A program made the position numbers and the translations under genes. This document shows, piece by piece, positions 17,829 through 25,905 of a stretch of 64,000 nt of DNA (its first letter is position 1; each line of letters begins with the position of its first letter). The stretch is from contig NZ_AEDD01000002.1 of NCBI RefSeq assembly GCF_000179615.1, forward strand, positions 62,001-126,000, given 5' to 3'. This DNA is from Paenibacillus curdlanolyticus YK9 (GTDB lineage: Bacteria; Bacillota; Bacilli; Paenibacillales; Paenibacillaceae). The notes beneath the pieces are model-generated. The model saw only the letters and a program-made list of their open reading frames with translations. It did not search any database and was not told where the DNA came from.

Positions 17829-19112
17829 ATGCATCAAGAGTCAAACGTGTGGGCAAACTTGGAGAGTTGGGCGGAGGCGGCCGAACGGCGCGTTTCCGCT
17901 TCTTTTGCGCTGCTGGACAAGACGGCGGAGCGCAATCAATGGAAAGTCATTCAAGCGTTTCAGAAACATAAGGTAAGCGATTTTCACTTTAATGGTTCGA
18001 CGGGCTACGGCTATAACGATCGCGGACGCGAAGTGCTGGATCTCGTATATGCAGACGTTTTCGGAGCGGAGGCTGCACTCGTACGCCCGCATTTTGTCTC
18101 GGGCACGCATACGATCGGAACCGCTTTATTTGGCGTGCTTCGGCCTGGCGATGAGCTTCTGTACGTCACGGGCAGACCGTACGATACCTTACATAAAGTA
18201 ATCGGCAAACCTGGGGACGGAACAGGCTCCTTGCAAGATTGGGGAATCGGCTATGGCGAGGTAGAGCTGCTGCAGGACGGAACAGTGGATTGGAATACTG
18301 TAGCACAACGCATGACTGCCAGCACCAAAGTGGTCGGCATTCAACGCTCACGGGGATATGATTGGCGTTCGTCCTTTACGGTCGCACAGATTGAAGAGAT
18401 GGTCCAACGGCTAAAGGCAATTAAACCGGATGTCATTGTATTTGTTGATAACTGCTATGGCGAATTTACAGAGCTAACCGAACCGACGCAAGTGGGCGTG
18501 GATCTAATGGCAGGTTCGCTTATCAAAAACCCGGGCGGCGGCATTGCGGCGACCGGCGGTTATATTGCTGGCAAAGCCTCGCTTGTTGAGTCTGCTGCAT
18601 ATCGTCTGACAGCGCCAGGGATTGGGGGAGAAGTCGGAGCGATGCTTGGTACATTGCGCGGCATGTACCAAGGGCTATATTTGGCGCCGCATATCGTAGG
18701 ACAAGCATTGCGCGGGTCTGTGTTGGCTGCTGCGCTGTTTGAAATGCTCGGATTCGAAACGAAACCTGCTTGGCATGAGCCGCGAACAGACTTGATTCAA
18801 GCGATTCGATTCGGAAGTAGGGAGCATCTGATCGCATTCGTGCAGGGTATCCAGAAATCTTCCGCTGTCGATGCGCATGTCGTACCCGAGCCATGGGATA
18901 TGCCAGGCTATGAGCATCCCGTTATTATGGCTGCTGGCACGTTCATTCAAGGGGGAAGCCTCGAGCTGTCGGCCGATGCCCCGATACGAGAACCGTACAT
19001 TGCTTATATGCAGGGCGGGCTCACGTATGCGCATGTGAAATATGGTATACTCACAGCGTTAAGCCAGATGGCGGAGCGCGGAATATTGCACATAAACCCT
19101 TCCACAACTTGA
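17829..19112 (+). CDS. ynbB: YnbB-type PLP enzyme, methionine gamma-lyase family
   Basis: This 427-residue fold-type I PLP protein belongs to the YnbB family (sometimes called aluminium resistance protein). The PLP core shows VRPHFVSGTHTI, DNCYGEF and the lysine-bearing SLIKNPGGG (Schiff-base lysine), plus TGGYIAGK. The true substrate is not established; C-S lyase or amino-acid activity is only inferred. The ATG follows a GGGAGAG site. The stop overlaps the glnR promoter. Its place between hflX and glnR is conserved in Bacillaceae and Paenibacillaceae. Confidence 0.88.
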   Translation: MHQESNVWANLESWAEAAERRVSASFALLDKTAERNQWKVIQAFQKHKVSDFHFNGSTGYGYNDRGREVLDLVYADVFGAEAALVRPHFVSGTHTIGTALFGVLRPGDELLYVTGRPYDTLHKVIGKPGDGTGSLQDWGIGYGEVELLQDGTVDWNTVAQRMTASTKVVGIQRSRGYDWRSSFTVAQIEEMVQRLKAIKPDVIVFVDNCYGEFTELTEPTQVGVDLMAGSLIKNPGGGIAATGGYIAGKASLVESAAYRLTAPGIGGEVGAMLGTLRGMYQGLYLAPHIVGQALRGSVLAAALFEMLGFETKPAWHEPRTDLIQAIRFGSREHLIAFVQGIQKSSAVDAHVVPEPWDMPGYEHPVIMAAGTFIQGGSLELSADAPIREPYIAYMQGGLTYAHVKYGILTALSQMAERGILHINPSTT

Positions 19113-19137
19113 CGTGTCATGTTAGCAACGTTACAAT
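19109..19137 (+). promoter_or_regulatory. glnRA promoter with GlnR-like operator
   Basis: TTGACG (19109-19114) and TACAAT (19132-19137) are 17 bp apart, a good sigma-A promoter. Between and over the -10 lies TGTTAGCAACGTTACA (19120-19135), close to the GlnR/TnrA consensus TGTNA-N7-TNACA but with a 6-bp spacer. This suggests autorepression of glnRA when nitrogen is plentiful. Confidence 0.7.
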
Positions 19138-19174
19138 AAAAACATAACACGGCTACTGGAAGGTTGATGCGAAA

Positions 19175-19585
19175 ATGGGTGACGAAATACGGAGAAATAT
19201 GGCGCTGTTCCCGATTGGGATCGTCATGAAGCTCACGGACTTGACCGCACGTCAAATTCGCTATTATGAGCAACATGAGTTGATCGTGCCAGCTCGTACC
19301 GCGGGCAATCAGCGATTGTTCTCGTTTAACGACGTAGAACGTCTGCTGGAGATCAAATCGTTAATCGAGAAGGGCGTCAACATTGCCGGTATCAAGCAAG
19401 TTATGAACCCACTGAACATGGAATCTGAAGAAGCGACGGTCATGAGCGAACAATCAGAAGTCAAACGACGCGAATTATCAGATGCTCAGCTACATCGTTT
19501 GTTGAAGCAGCAGCTGCTGGAAAAGCGTCCAGGCAAAGCTTCAATGATTCAAGGCCAGCTATCCCGATTCTACAACAAGCATTAA
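19175..19585 (+). CDS. glnR: Nitrogen-metabolism repressor GlnR (MerR family)
   Basis: GlnR represses glnRA and other nitrogen genes in response to feedback-inhibited glutamine synthetase. The 136-residue protein has the MerR helix-turn-helix (FPIGIVMKLTDLTARQIRYYEQHELI), the NQRLFSFNDV wing, and a C-terminal tail with LLKQQLLEKRPG and a Gln-rich end, the region that senses glutamine synthetase in Bacillus. The start is ATG with AAGG upstream. glnA follows after 88 bp without a terminator, so a glnRA operon is expected. Confidence 0.95.
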   Translation: MGDEIRRNMALFPIGIVMKLTDLTARQIRYYEQHELIVPARTAGNQRLFSFNDVERLLEIKSLIEKGVNIAGIKQVMNPLNMESEEATVMSEQSEVKRRELSDAQLHRLLKQQLLEKRPGKASMIQGQLSRFYNKH

Positions 19586-19673
19586 AAGCGCTCTCATTTT
19601 GGGAAAAGCCTACTGCATATGCGTACCACTGACTTACCTATAACCATTATTATTCGTTGAAGGAGATGATCTC

Positions 19674-21002
19674 GTGAGCTACACAAAAGAGGACATCCTG
19701 CGTATTACGAAAGAAGAGAACGTCAGATTTATCCGTTTGCAGTTCACCGATCTGCTCGGCACGATTAAGAACGTCGAAATCCCGGTTAGCCAGCTGGAGA
19801 AAGCACTCGATAACAAAATGATGTTCGACGGATCGTCGATCGAAGGTTATGTTCGGATTGAAGAATCCGATATGTACCTGTACCCTGATCTCGACACGTG
19901 GGTCGTATTCCCATGGGTAACGGAAGATCGCGTCGCACGTCTCATTTGCGATATCTATATGCCGGATGGCACGCCGTTCGCTGGCGACCCGCGCGGTATT
20001 TTGAAACGCGCGTTGCAAGAAGCGGAGGAAATGGGCTATACAGCGATGAACGTTGGTCCAGAGCCTGAATTTTTCTTGTTCAAGACGGACGAGAAGGGCA
20101 ATCCGACAACGGAGTTGAATGACCAAGGCGGATATTTTGACCTTGCCCCGATGGACCTTGGCGAGAACTGCCGTCGCGAAATCGTTCTGACGCTCGAAGA
20201 GATGGGCTTCGAAATCGAAGCTTCTCACCACGAGGTTGCACCTGGCCAGCATGAAATTGACTTCAAATATGCGGATGCGATTAAAGCCGCTGACCAAATT
20301 CAAACGTTTAAGCTCGTCGTGAAAACCGTTGCTAGACAGCATGGCCTTCATGCATCGTTCATGCCTAAGCCTTTGTTCGGCGTAAACGGTTCCGGCATGC
20401 ACTGTCACCAATCGTTGTTCCAAGGCGACGTGAACGCGTTCTATGACGAGAGTGATAAGCTCGGCTTGAGCCAAACAGCTCGTTATTATATGGCAGGCAT
20501 CCTGCGTCATGCACGTGCGTTCGCTGCGATTACAAACCCTACGGTCAATTCGTACAAGCGTCTTGTTCCGGGTTATGAAGCACCGTGCTACGTTGCATGG
20601 TCGGCGAGCAACCGCAGCCCAATGATTCGTATTCCAGCTTCCCGTGGCCTAAGCACACGCATTGAAGCTCGGAATCCGGATCCAGCAGCGAACCCATACC
20701 TTGCACTCGCTGTGATGTTGAAGGCAGGTTTGGATGGCATCAAAAACAAAATGACGCTGCCGGCTCCGGTTGACCGCAACATCTACATCATGAGTGAAGA
20801 AGAGCGCGTTGAGGAAGGCATTCCTAGCTTGCCAGTCGACCTTGCAGAAGCACTGCAAGAAATGCTGCGCAGCGACGTTGTATGCGATGCACTCGGCGAG
20901 CATGCGCTGGCTCACTTCTATGAACTGAAAGAAATTGAGTGGGATATGTATCGCACGCAAGTTCACCAATGGGAACGCGATCAATATTTGACGCTGTACT
21001 AA
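19674..21002 (+). CDS. glnA: Glutamine synthetase, type I
   Basis: GlnA makes glutamine from glutamate, ammonia and ATP in the cytoplasm and, when feedback-inhibited, activates GlnR. The 442-residue protein shows [12 protein letters not shown], the metal/ATP region [26 protein letters not shown], and [17 protein letters not shown]. Length and lack of an adenylylation segment fit the GSI-alpha class of Firmicutes. The start is GTG 19674 behind a strong AAGGAGATGAT site. A long terminator follows directly. Confidence 0.98.
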   Translation: MSYTKEDILRITKEENVRFIRLQFTDLLGTIKNVEIPVSQLEKALDNKMMFDGSSIEGYVRIEESDMYLYPDLDTWVVFPWVTEDRVARLICDIYMPDGTPFAGDPRGILKRALQEAEEMGYTAMNVGPEPEFFLFKTDEKGNPTTELNDQGGYFDLAPMDLGENCRREIVLTLEEMGFEIEASHHEVAPGQHEIDFKYADAIKAADQIQTFKLVVKTVARQHGLHASFMPKPLFGVNGSGMHCHQSLFQGDVNAFYDESDKLGLSQTARYYMAGILRHARAFAAITNPTVNSYKRLVPGYEAPCYVAWSASNRSPMIRIPASRGLSTRIEARNPDPAANPYLALAVMLKAGLDGIKNKMTLPAPVDRNIYIMSEEERVEEGIPSLPVDLAEALQEMLRSDVVCDALGEHALAHFYELKEIEWDMYRTQVHQWERDQYLTLY

Positions 21003-21014
21003 AATGTAAGATGG

Positions 21015-21050
21015 CAACCCCCTCGACTAGACGTCGAGGGGGTTGTTTCG
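21015..21050 (+). terminator. Intrinsic terminator after glnA
   Basis: A 13-bp perfect stem (CAACCCCCTCGAC, arms 21015-21027 and 21033-21045) with loop TAGAC is followed by TTTCGTT. Confidence 0.9.
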
Positions 21051-21084
21051 TTGGGAACTAATTGCAGCTGCTGATTCATGAAAT

Positions 21085-21117
21085 AGCCCCAGATCGGCAC
21101 ATTGCCGATCTGGGGCT
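21085..21117 (-). terminator. Terminator hairpin after lexA
   Basis: A 15-bp perfect stem (AGCCCCAGATCGGCA) with a 3-base loop lies 31 bp past the lexA stop. On the minus strand it is followed by ATTTC, a modest T tract. Confidence 0.7.
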
Positions 21118-21148
21118 GCAAGTCGTTTAAGCTATTAGATGACGAGGA

Positions 21149-21775
21149 TCAGTGAATGTCGCGGAATAATCCAATCACTTTTCCTAGAATGGTCACGTTC
21201 TTAAGAAGAATCGGTTCCATTGTTGGGTTCTGAGGCTGTAAACGAACATGGTCCTTTTCTTTATAGAAGGTTTTGACGGTTGCTTCGTCTTCCTCGGTCA
21301 TCGCTACGACGATATCTCCGTTCGAAGCCGTTGGTTGTTGACGAACGATGACATAGTCGCCGTCATGGATGCCTGCTTCAATCATACTTTCACCCATGAC
21401 GCTAAGGATGAATACGTCATGATCGCCAACCATATGGGAAGGAAGCGGGAAGAAGTCTTCAATATTCTCGGTGGCAGTGATCGGCACGCCTGCTGTTACT
21501 TTGCCGACAATCGGCACTTTAGCAAATGACATTGCGAACGAGGAATCCGTATCCGCATCGTCGTCTAATATTTCAATTGCTCTTGGTTTCGTAGGATCTC
21601 GACGAATAAAGCCTTTCTTCTCCAGCCGGTCTAAGTGACCGTGTACAGTAGAGCTGGAGGCTAGTCCGACCGCTTCACCGATCTCGCGTACGGAAGGCGG
21701 ATATCCTTTATCCCGAACTTCGTTCTTGATAAATTCAAGAATCGCCTGTTGGCGGTTGGAAAGCTTCGACACCAT
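21149..21775 (-). CDS. lexA: SOS repressor LexA
   Basis: LexA represses DNA-damage genes and self-cleaves when RecA filaments form. The 208-residue protein has the winged helix ([27 protein letters not shown]), the cleavage site Ala95-Gly96 (VTAGVP), catalytic Ser130 in MGESM and Lys168 in ATVKTF. The frame extends upstream to 21850, but ATG 21775 behind GGAG gives the standard N-terminus [12 protein letters not shown] 21778 and GTG 21772 are close alternatives. It is divergent from yneA, as in Bacillus. Confidence 0.97.
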   Translation of the reverse strand: MVSKLSNRQQAILEFIKNEVRDKGYPPSVREIGEAVGLASSSTVHGHLDRLEKKGFIRRDPTKPRAIEILDDDADTDSSFAMSFAKVPIVGKVTAGVPITATENIEDFFPLPSHMVGDHDVFILSVMGESMIEAGIHDGDYVIVRQQPTASNGDIVVAMTEEDEATVKTFYKEKDHVRLQPQNPTMEPILLKNVTILGKVIGLFRDIH

Positions 21776-21793
21776 CATCACTCCAAAGATAAG

Positions 21794-21843
21794 ATTATAG
21801 CAAATTATAGCACAGAACCGGAGTTCGTACAAACATAAGTTCG
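21794..21843 (-). promoter_or_regulatory. lexA promoter region with LexA box
   Basis: On the minus strand two extended -10 elements TGCTATAAT lie at 21794-21802 and 21804-21812. Just upstream is CGAACTTATGTTTG (21830-21843), which matches 9 of the 10 fixed bases of the Bacillus LexA box CGAAC-N4-GTTCG. This fits autoregulation. Confidence 0.75.
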
Positions 21844-21869
21844 AGGGCACACTCGTTCGTAAATTAATA

Positions 21870-21946
21870 GGAACAAACGTTCCGAATTACGCTTGACCCA
21901 AACAGATGTTCGTGGTATATTATGGTCATACAAGAACAAACGTTTG
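21870..21946 (+). promoter_or_regulatory. yneA promoter with three LexA boxes
   Basis: TTGACC (21893-21898) and TATATT (21916-21921) with a 17-bp spacer form the promoter. Three LexA-like boxes surround it: GGAACAAACGTTCC (21870-21883), CAAACAGATGTTCG in the spacer (21899-21912), and AGAACAAACGTTTG (21933-21946). They match 8, 9 and 8 of the 10 fixed consensus positions. Confidence 0.85.
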
Positions 21947-21958
21947 GGGTGCTGATAA

Positions 21959-22324
21959 ATGTACATTAGTAGCGGAATTTCTTCAACTTCTTATAATAGG
22001 TCGAGCCGGGTTCAGGAGCGTACCGTTGATCAGAAAGGGACTTGGATGTCCATTTTGAAATGGGGATTTGCACTAGCCTTTGCTATTATTCTGTTCTGTG
22101 GCGCGCTTCTTGTTATGACGGAAGCGTCAAGCGAACAGCCTGTTGCGCCAATGGAGGGCGAATCTGTCGTTTACGTAGCTCCTGGCGATACGCTGTGGCA
22201 GATCGCCTCTGCAGCGACTGGACATGATGGCGACATTCGTGAAATGGTATATGAGATTAAGGTTAGGAACGGCTTGGATTCGGAACAGCTGCAGTCAGGG
22301 CAAATGCTCATCATTCCGAATTGA
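21959..22324 (+). CDS. yneA: SOS cell-division inhibitor YneA (LysM)
   Basis: YneA blocks septation during DNA damage in Bacillus. The 121-residue protein has a polar N-terminus of about 28 residues, one membrane segment (about 31-53) and an external LysM domain (VVYVAPGDTLWQIAS ... GQMLIIPN). Size and layout match YneA, with a slightly longer N-terminus. It is divergent from lexA and its promoter is covered by LexA boxes, so it should be SOS-induced. The start is ATG 21959 behind GGGGTG. A terminator follows, separating it from ynzC. Confidence 0.88.
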   Translation: MYISSGISSTSYNRSSRVQERTVDQKGTWMSILKWGFALAFAIILFCGALLVMTEASSEQPVAPMEGESVVYVAPGDTLWQIASAATGHDGDIREMVYEIKVRNGLDSEQLQSGQMLIIPN

Positions 22325-22353
22325 TTATGATTGCATATATTGAAGTGTGAGAA

Positions 22354-22388
22354 GAGGCTGTCCCGTAGAGGGGGATGGCCTCTTTCTC
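22354..22388 (+). terminator. Intrinsic terminator after yneA
   Basis: An 11-bp stem (GAGGCTGTCCC / GGGATGGCCTC, two G-T pairs) is followed by TTTCTC. Confidence 0.7.
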
Positions 22389-22476
22389 GTCTCGTCCTCC
22401 TTGACAACCTAATGTTGATAATGTCAAAGTAGGAAGGGATATCGCATGAGGTGTATATAGAGAGGAGAATACGGAG

Positions 22477-22674
22477 ATGGAAGAGCTAATTGCGAGGATT
22501 AACGAATTGTCTCGTAAACATAAAACGGTTGGTTTGACGGAAGCGGAGACAGAAGAACGCGCACAGCTTCGCCGCAAATATTTGGAAGTATTCAAAGGAA
22601 ACTTTAAAAACCAGCTGGACAGCATTAAATGGGAAGGCGAAGGCGACGATGGCGCGCCTCCAATTAAACATTAA
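22477..22674 (+). CDS. ynzC: DUF896 protein YnzC
   Basis: This 65-residue protein of the DUF896 family has LIARINELSRKHKTVGLTEAE at the N-terminus and RRKYLEVFKGNFKNQLDSIK in the middle, which form the known helical hairpin of B. subtilis YnzC. No function is established. In B. subtilis it sits in the yneA-yneB-ynzC SOS operon; here yneB is absent and a terminator lies between, so SOS control is uncertain. Strong AGAGGAG ribosome binding site. Confidence 0.9.
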   Translation: MEELIARINELSRKHKTVGLTEAETEERAQLRRKYLEVFKGNFKNQLDSIKWEGEGDDGAPPIKH

Positions 22675-22693
22675 TCCGATCTGAATATTATGC

Positions 22694-22722
22694 TTAACGG
22701 GATTGGCTAAATAAGGTATGAT
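22694..22722 (+). promoter_or_regulatory. Candidate sigma-A promoter of the aldo/keto reductase
   Basis: TTAACG (22694-22699) and TATGAT (22717-22722) are 17 bp apart, 36 bp before the ATG. Confidence 0.55.
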
Positions 22723-22758
22723 GATGAGAGATCATGGATACCTTGAGGAGGGGAATTT

Positions 22759-23751
22759 ATGCAATATCGATTACTCGGACAAAGCGGACTAGCTGTATCA
22801 GAACTGTGCTTAGGCACGATGACATTCGGCAATACGACGGATGAGCAGCAATCCAATCGAATGATTGACCAGTTTCTCGATGCGGGCGGCAATTTTCTGG
22901 ATACAGCAGACGTTTATGTGAGCGGACGATCGGAAGAGATCGTTGGTAAAGCGATTCAAGCGAAACGATCCGAAGTCATCCTTGCTACGAAAGTCCGATT
23001 CCCTACTGCATCCCATGTGAACGGTGCAGGCTTATCCCGTAAGCATATACTGGATGGCGTTGAAGCAAGCCTTAAGCGCCTCGGTACAGATTATATAGAC
23101 CTGTATCAAGTACATACATGGGACAAAGCAACGCCTATTGAAGAGACGCTGCGAGCGCTCGATGATCTTGTTACGTCCGGCAAGGTCCGTTATATCGGCT
23201 GCTCGAATTTTTTTGCATGGCATCTGATGAAGTCGCTGGCGGTAAGTGAAGCGAAGCGTTATGTCCGCTTTGTCGCAATACAACAGCAATACAGCTTAGT
23301 CAGCCGCGAGATGGACCGTGAGCTGCTTGAGCTTTGTGTTGAAGAAAATGTCGGCGTCATTCCATGGGCACCAATCGGCGGGGGCTTCTTGACCGATCGT
23401 TATGGTTATGAGCTGCCGACGGAAGGTCGATTGGCTAATCCGAACGGCGGAGAGAGCTCTTGGGCTGTTCGCGGAACAGAACGCAATTTGGCCATTCGTG
23501 ATGCTGTGCGACAAACAGCCAAGGAATTGGAGCGCACGACAGCACAAGTGGCATTGCGTTGGCTGATACAACGCGAAGGCATCATTTCTCCCATATTCGG
23601 GGCGCGTACATTGGAACAGTTCGAAGACAACATGGGAGCGATTGGCTGGGAGATGTCGGCTGAGTCGTGGAATAAGCTTGATGAAGTAAGCGCGCTGCCT
23701 TCTGAGTATCCGAATCGATTCATTCACAAATTTAGTCGGGGTCTGAAGTAG
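22759..23751 (+). CDS. Aldo/keto reductase
   Basis: This NADPH-dependent oxidoreductase of 330 residues has a TIM-barrel aldo/keto reductase fold. The catalytic tetrad is visible: Asp and Tyr in FLDTADVY, Lys in LATKVRF and His in YQVHTWD. The cofactor-binding end appears as PIFGARTLEQFEDN. It is similar to the YajO/YrpG group that reduces varied carbonyls; the physiological substrate cannot be told. The ATG follows GGAGGGG and a separate promoter candidate lies upstream. Transcribed alone or with the next small gene 26 bp downstream. Confidence 0.9.
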   Translation: MQYRLLGQSGLAVSELCLGTMTFGNTTDEQQSNRMIDQFLDAGGNFLDTADVYVSGRSEEIVGKAIQAKRSEVILATKVRFPTASHVNGAGLSRKHILDGVEASLKRLGTDYIDLYQVHTWDKATPIEETLRALDDLVTSGKVRYIGCSNFFAWHLMKSLAVSEAKRYVRFVAIQQQYSLVSREMDRELLELCVEENVGVIPWAPIGGGFLTDRYGYELPTEGRLANPNGGESSWAVRGTERNLAIRDAVRQTAKELERTTAQVALRWLIQREGIISPIFGARTLEQFEDNMGAIGWEMSAESWNKLDEVSALPSEYPNRFIHKFSRGLK

Positions 23752-23777
23752 CACGCATCTGAAGGAGGACACCACTC

Positions 23778-24281
23778 GTGTCACGCTCATGGGAACGCAA
23801 GGTTCGAAACAACATGAACCAACTGAACAAACAACGTAAAAAACAAGGGATACAAGCGGTCGTGCCAAATGCAGAGCGCTCAGATATTTATAAAGGCAGA
23901 AGCTTTATCGGGCCGATTTTGCTTCTGCTCATCGTCGCGGCCTATGCCTTGCTGGACGGAACTGCGCAAGCTTCGCAAAGCAATCTGTACTGGGTGACGA
24001 TTGGCTGCTATATTTTGCTTGCCGTTGTTATGCTCATTCGCCGGCCATATCTGAAGGTAGGGCAGGACTATGTCCAGACGCGGAAGTTTACGGGCGACAG
24101 GCGGTTGAGGGCTGACGAGATGAAAGCTATTAATGTGCAAGATGGCTATATCGTCATTGAGCGCCACCGCGGCGGAAATTGGGTGTTTGCTCGCATCACG
24201 AATCGTTATCCGACAACACTTATGGCCGAACGACTCAAATCTTTTGCACAACAAAATCAGGTGCCGTACAACGTGAAGTAA
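23778..24281 (+). CDS. Uncharacterised two-TM membrane protein
   Basis: I do not recognise this 167-residue protein beyond its shape. A basic cytoplasmic start (MSRSWERKVRNNMNQLNKQRKK) is followed by two membrane segments (about 43-60 and 70-87) and a C-terminal domain of alternating strands (YLKVGQDYVQTRKF, IVIERHRGGNWVFARI) reminiscent of bacterial PH-like domains. The start is GTG 23778 behind GAAGGAGG. The N-terminal basic Asn/Gln-rich region could bind nucleic acid or lipid head groups, but this is a guess. Confidence 0.75.
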   Translation: MSRSWERKVRNNMNQLNKQRKKQGIQAVVPNAERSDIYKGRSFIGPILLLLIVAAYALLDGTAQASQSNLYWVTIGCYILLAVVMLIRRPYLKVGQDYVQTRKFTGDRRLRADEMKAINVQDGYIVIERHRGGNWVFARITNRYPTTLMAERLKSFAQQNQVPYNVK

Positions 24282-24351
24282 GCGTTGCTGTACCTTTTTT
24301 GATAGCAATCAACGCACTACTTATTACACAATCAGGGAGAGACAGTGGATT

Positions 24352-25137
24352 ATGACGAAGAAAGCCGTACTATTTGATTTGGATGATACGTTATTGTGGG
24401 ATGACCGGAGCGTGCAAGAGGCGTTCGACGCTACTTGCCTTTATGCAGCAGAAGCGACTGGCGTAGACGCAGCTGCGCTTGAAGAGGCTGTCCGCCGTGA
24501 AGCTCGCGAATTGTATGCAACCTACGAAACGTTTGAATTCACCAAAATGATCGGCATTAACCCATTCGAAGGACTCTGGGGCAATTTCACAGGCGGCGAG
24601 CTGGAATCGTTCCGCAAGCTGCAAGCAATCGTTCCAAGCTATCGTAAGGAAGCGTGGACGCGCGGACTTCGTGCTCTTGGCGTAGAGGACGAAGCGCTCG
24701 GTGCAAAGCTTGGCGAAATGTTCCCTGCTGAGCGCCGTTCGCGCTCGCATGTCTATGAAGAGACGTTCCGTCTGCTTGACCGTTTGAAAGGGAAATATAA
24801 ACTGCTGCTTCTAACGAATGGTTCGCCTGATTTGCAGCAAGAGAAGCTGGACGGCGTACCCGACTTGATTCCTTATTTTGATCATATTGTCATCTCAGGC
24901 CAATTCGGTGAAGGAAAGCCGGCTGCATCGCTTTTCCGCTTTGCATTGGACAAGCTGGGAATTGAGCCGGAAGATGGCGTGATGGTCGGCGACAAGCTGA
25001 CGACAGATATCCTTGGAGCAAATACGATCGGAATGACGTCTGTGTGGATTAACCGCCATGGCGCGACGCGGACGGATGAAATTGTGCCATCGTATGAAAT
25101 TTCGCATTTGGAGCAGCTGCTGCCAATCATCGAATAG
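24352..25137 (+). CDS. HAD-superfamily hydrolase
   Basis: A 261-residue phosphatase-type HAD protein. Motif I is FDLDDT (nucleophile Asp9, acid Asp11), motif II LLLTNGS, and motif III/IV is the GKPAASLFRFALD lysine followed by MVGDKLTTDILGA. A C1 cap of about 100 residues lies between motifs I and II, as in YjjG/YsaA-like nucleotidases. The substrate is unknown. The ATG follows GGGAGAGA. It converges with mtnD across a shared terminator, and I see no evidence that it takes part in methionine salvage. Confidence 0.88.
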   Translation: MTKKAVLFDLDDTLLWDDRSVQEAFDATCLYAAEATGVDAAALEEAVRREARELYATYETFEFTKMIGINPFEGLWGNFTGGELESFRKLQAIVPSYRKEAWTRGLRALGVEDEALGAKLGEMFPAERRSRSHVYEETFRLLDRLKGKYKLLLLTNGSPDLQQEKLDGVPDLIPYFDHIVISGQFGEGKPAASLFRFALDKLGIEPEDGVMVGDKLTTDILGANTIGMTSVWINRHGATRTDEIVPSYEISHLEQLLPIIE

Positions 25138-25165
25138 CGCAGAGAAGCTTTCAATGCGAATAAAC

Positions 25166-25196
25166 AAAGCCCGCAACCATCGGTTGCGGGCTTTTG
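25166..25196. terminator. Bidirectional terminator between HAD gene and mtnD
   Basis: A 13-bp stem (AAAGCCCGCAACC, loop ATC) has T-rich ends on both strands and serves both convergent genes. Confidence 0.85.
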
Positions 25197-25201
25197 GCCT
25201 A

Positions 25202-25744
25202 TTAGGATTTTTGGAAGGATGGATCGGCGTAAGGGTAGGCAATCCAGCCGTCTTTTTCGATAAAGAGGCGAACCGCAACGATTTGGCGATTGTCCATCAG
25301 GGTGAAGAAATGGGCAACGTTTTCTGGAACCGAGATGATGTCGCCTGGCTCGAGCTCAACGTCGAAATAGCCAACATCGTCGGAGCCTTTAATGATGAAA
25401 ATGCCTCGTCCGCCAACGATTGCGCGGATTTCATCTTCCGTGTGCGTATGCACGTCCTCGAACTTTTTCAACAGCTCATCGAGGTTCGGCGTTGCTTCGG
25501 AAAGCGTGATGATATCCCATGTCTGATAGCCGCGGCGAGCAGCAAGATCGCGAATTTCCGGATCATAGACGGATAGGATTTCAGCTTTCTCCTCGTCCGA
25601 AAGCGTGAATTTTTCTTTCAGATTAGCAGGGAGTTTAGCCATGTCCCATTTTTCGTAAATGACGTTCTGGTTATTAAGGAACTCACTAACGTTAGCGTCA
25701 CCTTGAATGCGCTCGTTCGTATTGCGAATGCGTATTTCTGCCAT
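25202..25744 (-). CDS. mtnD: Acireductone dioxygenase (methionine salvage)
   Basis: MtnD cleaves 1,2-dihydroxy-3-keto-5-methylthiopentene to the keto acid precursor of methionine (Fe form), or off-pathway products (Ni form). The 180-residue cupin has the metal ligands in VHTHTEDEIR (two His, Glu) and a third His in PENVAHFF. The frame reaches 25765, but ATG 25744 behind GAGGG gives the normal start MAEIRIRN. No other mtn genes are seen here, so the rest of the pathway must be elsewhere. It is divergent from metH, which fits a methionine theme. Confidence 0.95.
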   Translation of the reverse strand: MAEIRIRNTNERIQGDANVSEFLNNQNVIYEKWDMAKLPANLKEKFTLSDEEKAEILSVYDPEIRDLAARRGYQTWDIITLSEATPNLDELLKKFEDVHTHTEDEIRAIVGGRGIFIIKGSDDVGYFDVELEPGDIISVPENVAHFFTLMDNRQIVAVRLFIEKDGWIAYPYADPSFQKS

Positions 25745-25797
25745 GCGGCATTCCCTCTTTTCCAATAGGAATTAATTTTCAGTGCGTAATATCCTAT

Positions 25798-25826
25798 ATT
25801 ATAGAACAAAAAAAAGTGCCTGTCGA
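25798..25826 (-). promoter_or_regulatory. mtnD promoter
   Basis: On the minus strand TCGACA (25821-25826) and TATAAT (25798-25803) are 17 bp apart, an excellent sigma-A promoter. No SAM or T-box riboswitch fits in the short leader. Confidence 0.75.
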
Positions 25827-25905
25827 CCAATTGTCCTTTTCACAATAGAACCTTTCTGTTAGACTAAATGTTAATGATTTTTGTCGAAAGTGGTGTGGTG
25901 AACGC

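Noticed and set aside
19650-20510. Minus-strand ORF opposite glnA
   Set aside because: Shadow of a conserved gene; no start signal.
22401-22427. TTGACA ... TGTCAA inverted repeat before ynzC
   Set aside because: Six-base arms 15 bases apart; TTGACA has no matching -10 at 17 bp. Too weak to call an operator.
25745-25905. Possible SAM or T-box riboswitch between mtnD and metH
   Set aside because: No conserved core or long leader was found in 160 bp; ordinary promoter elements explain the mtnD side.
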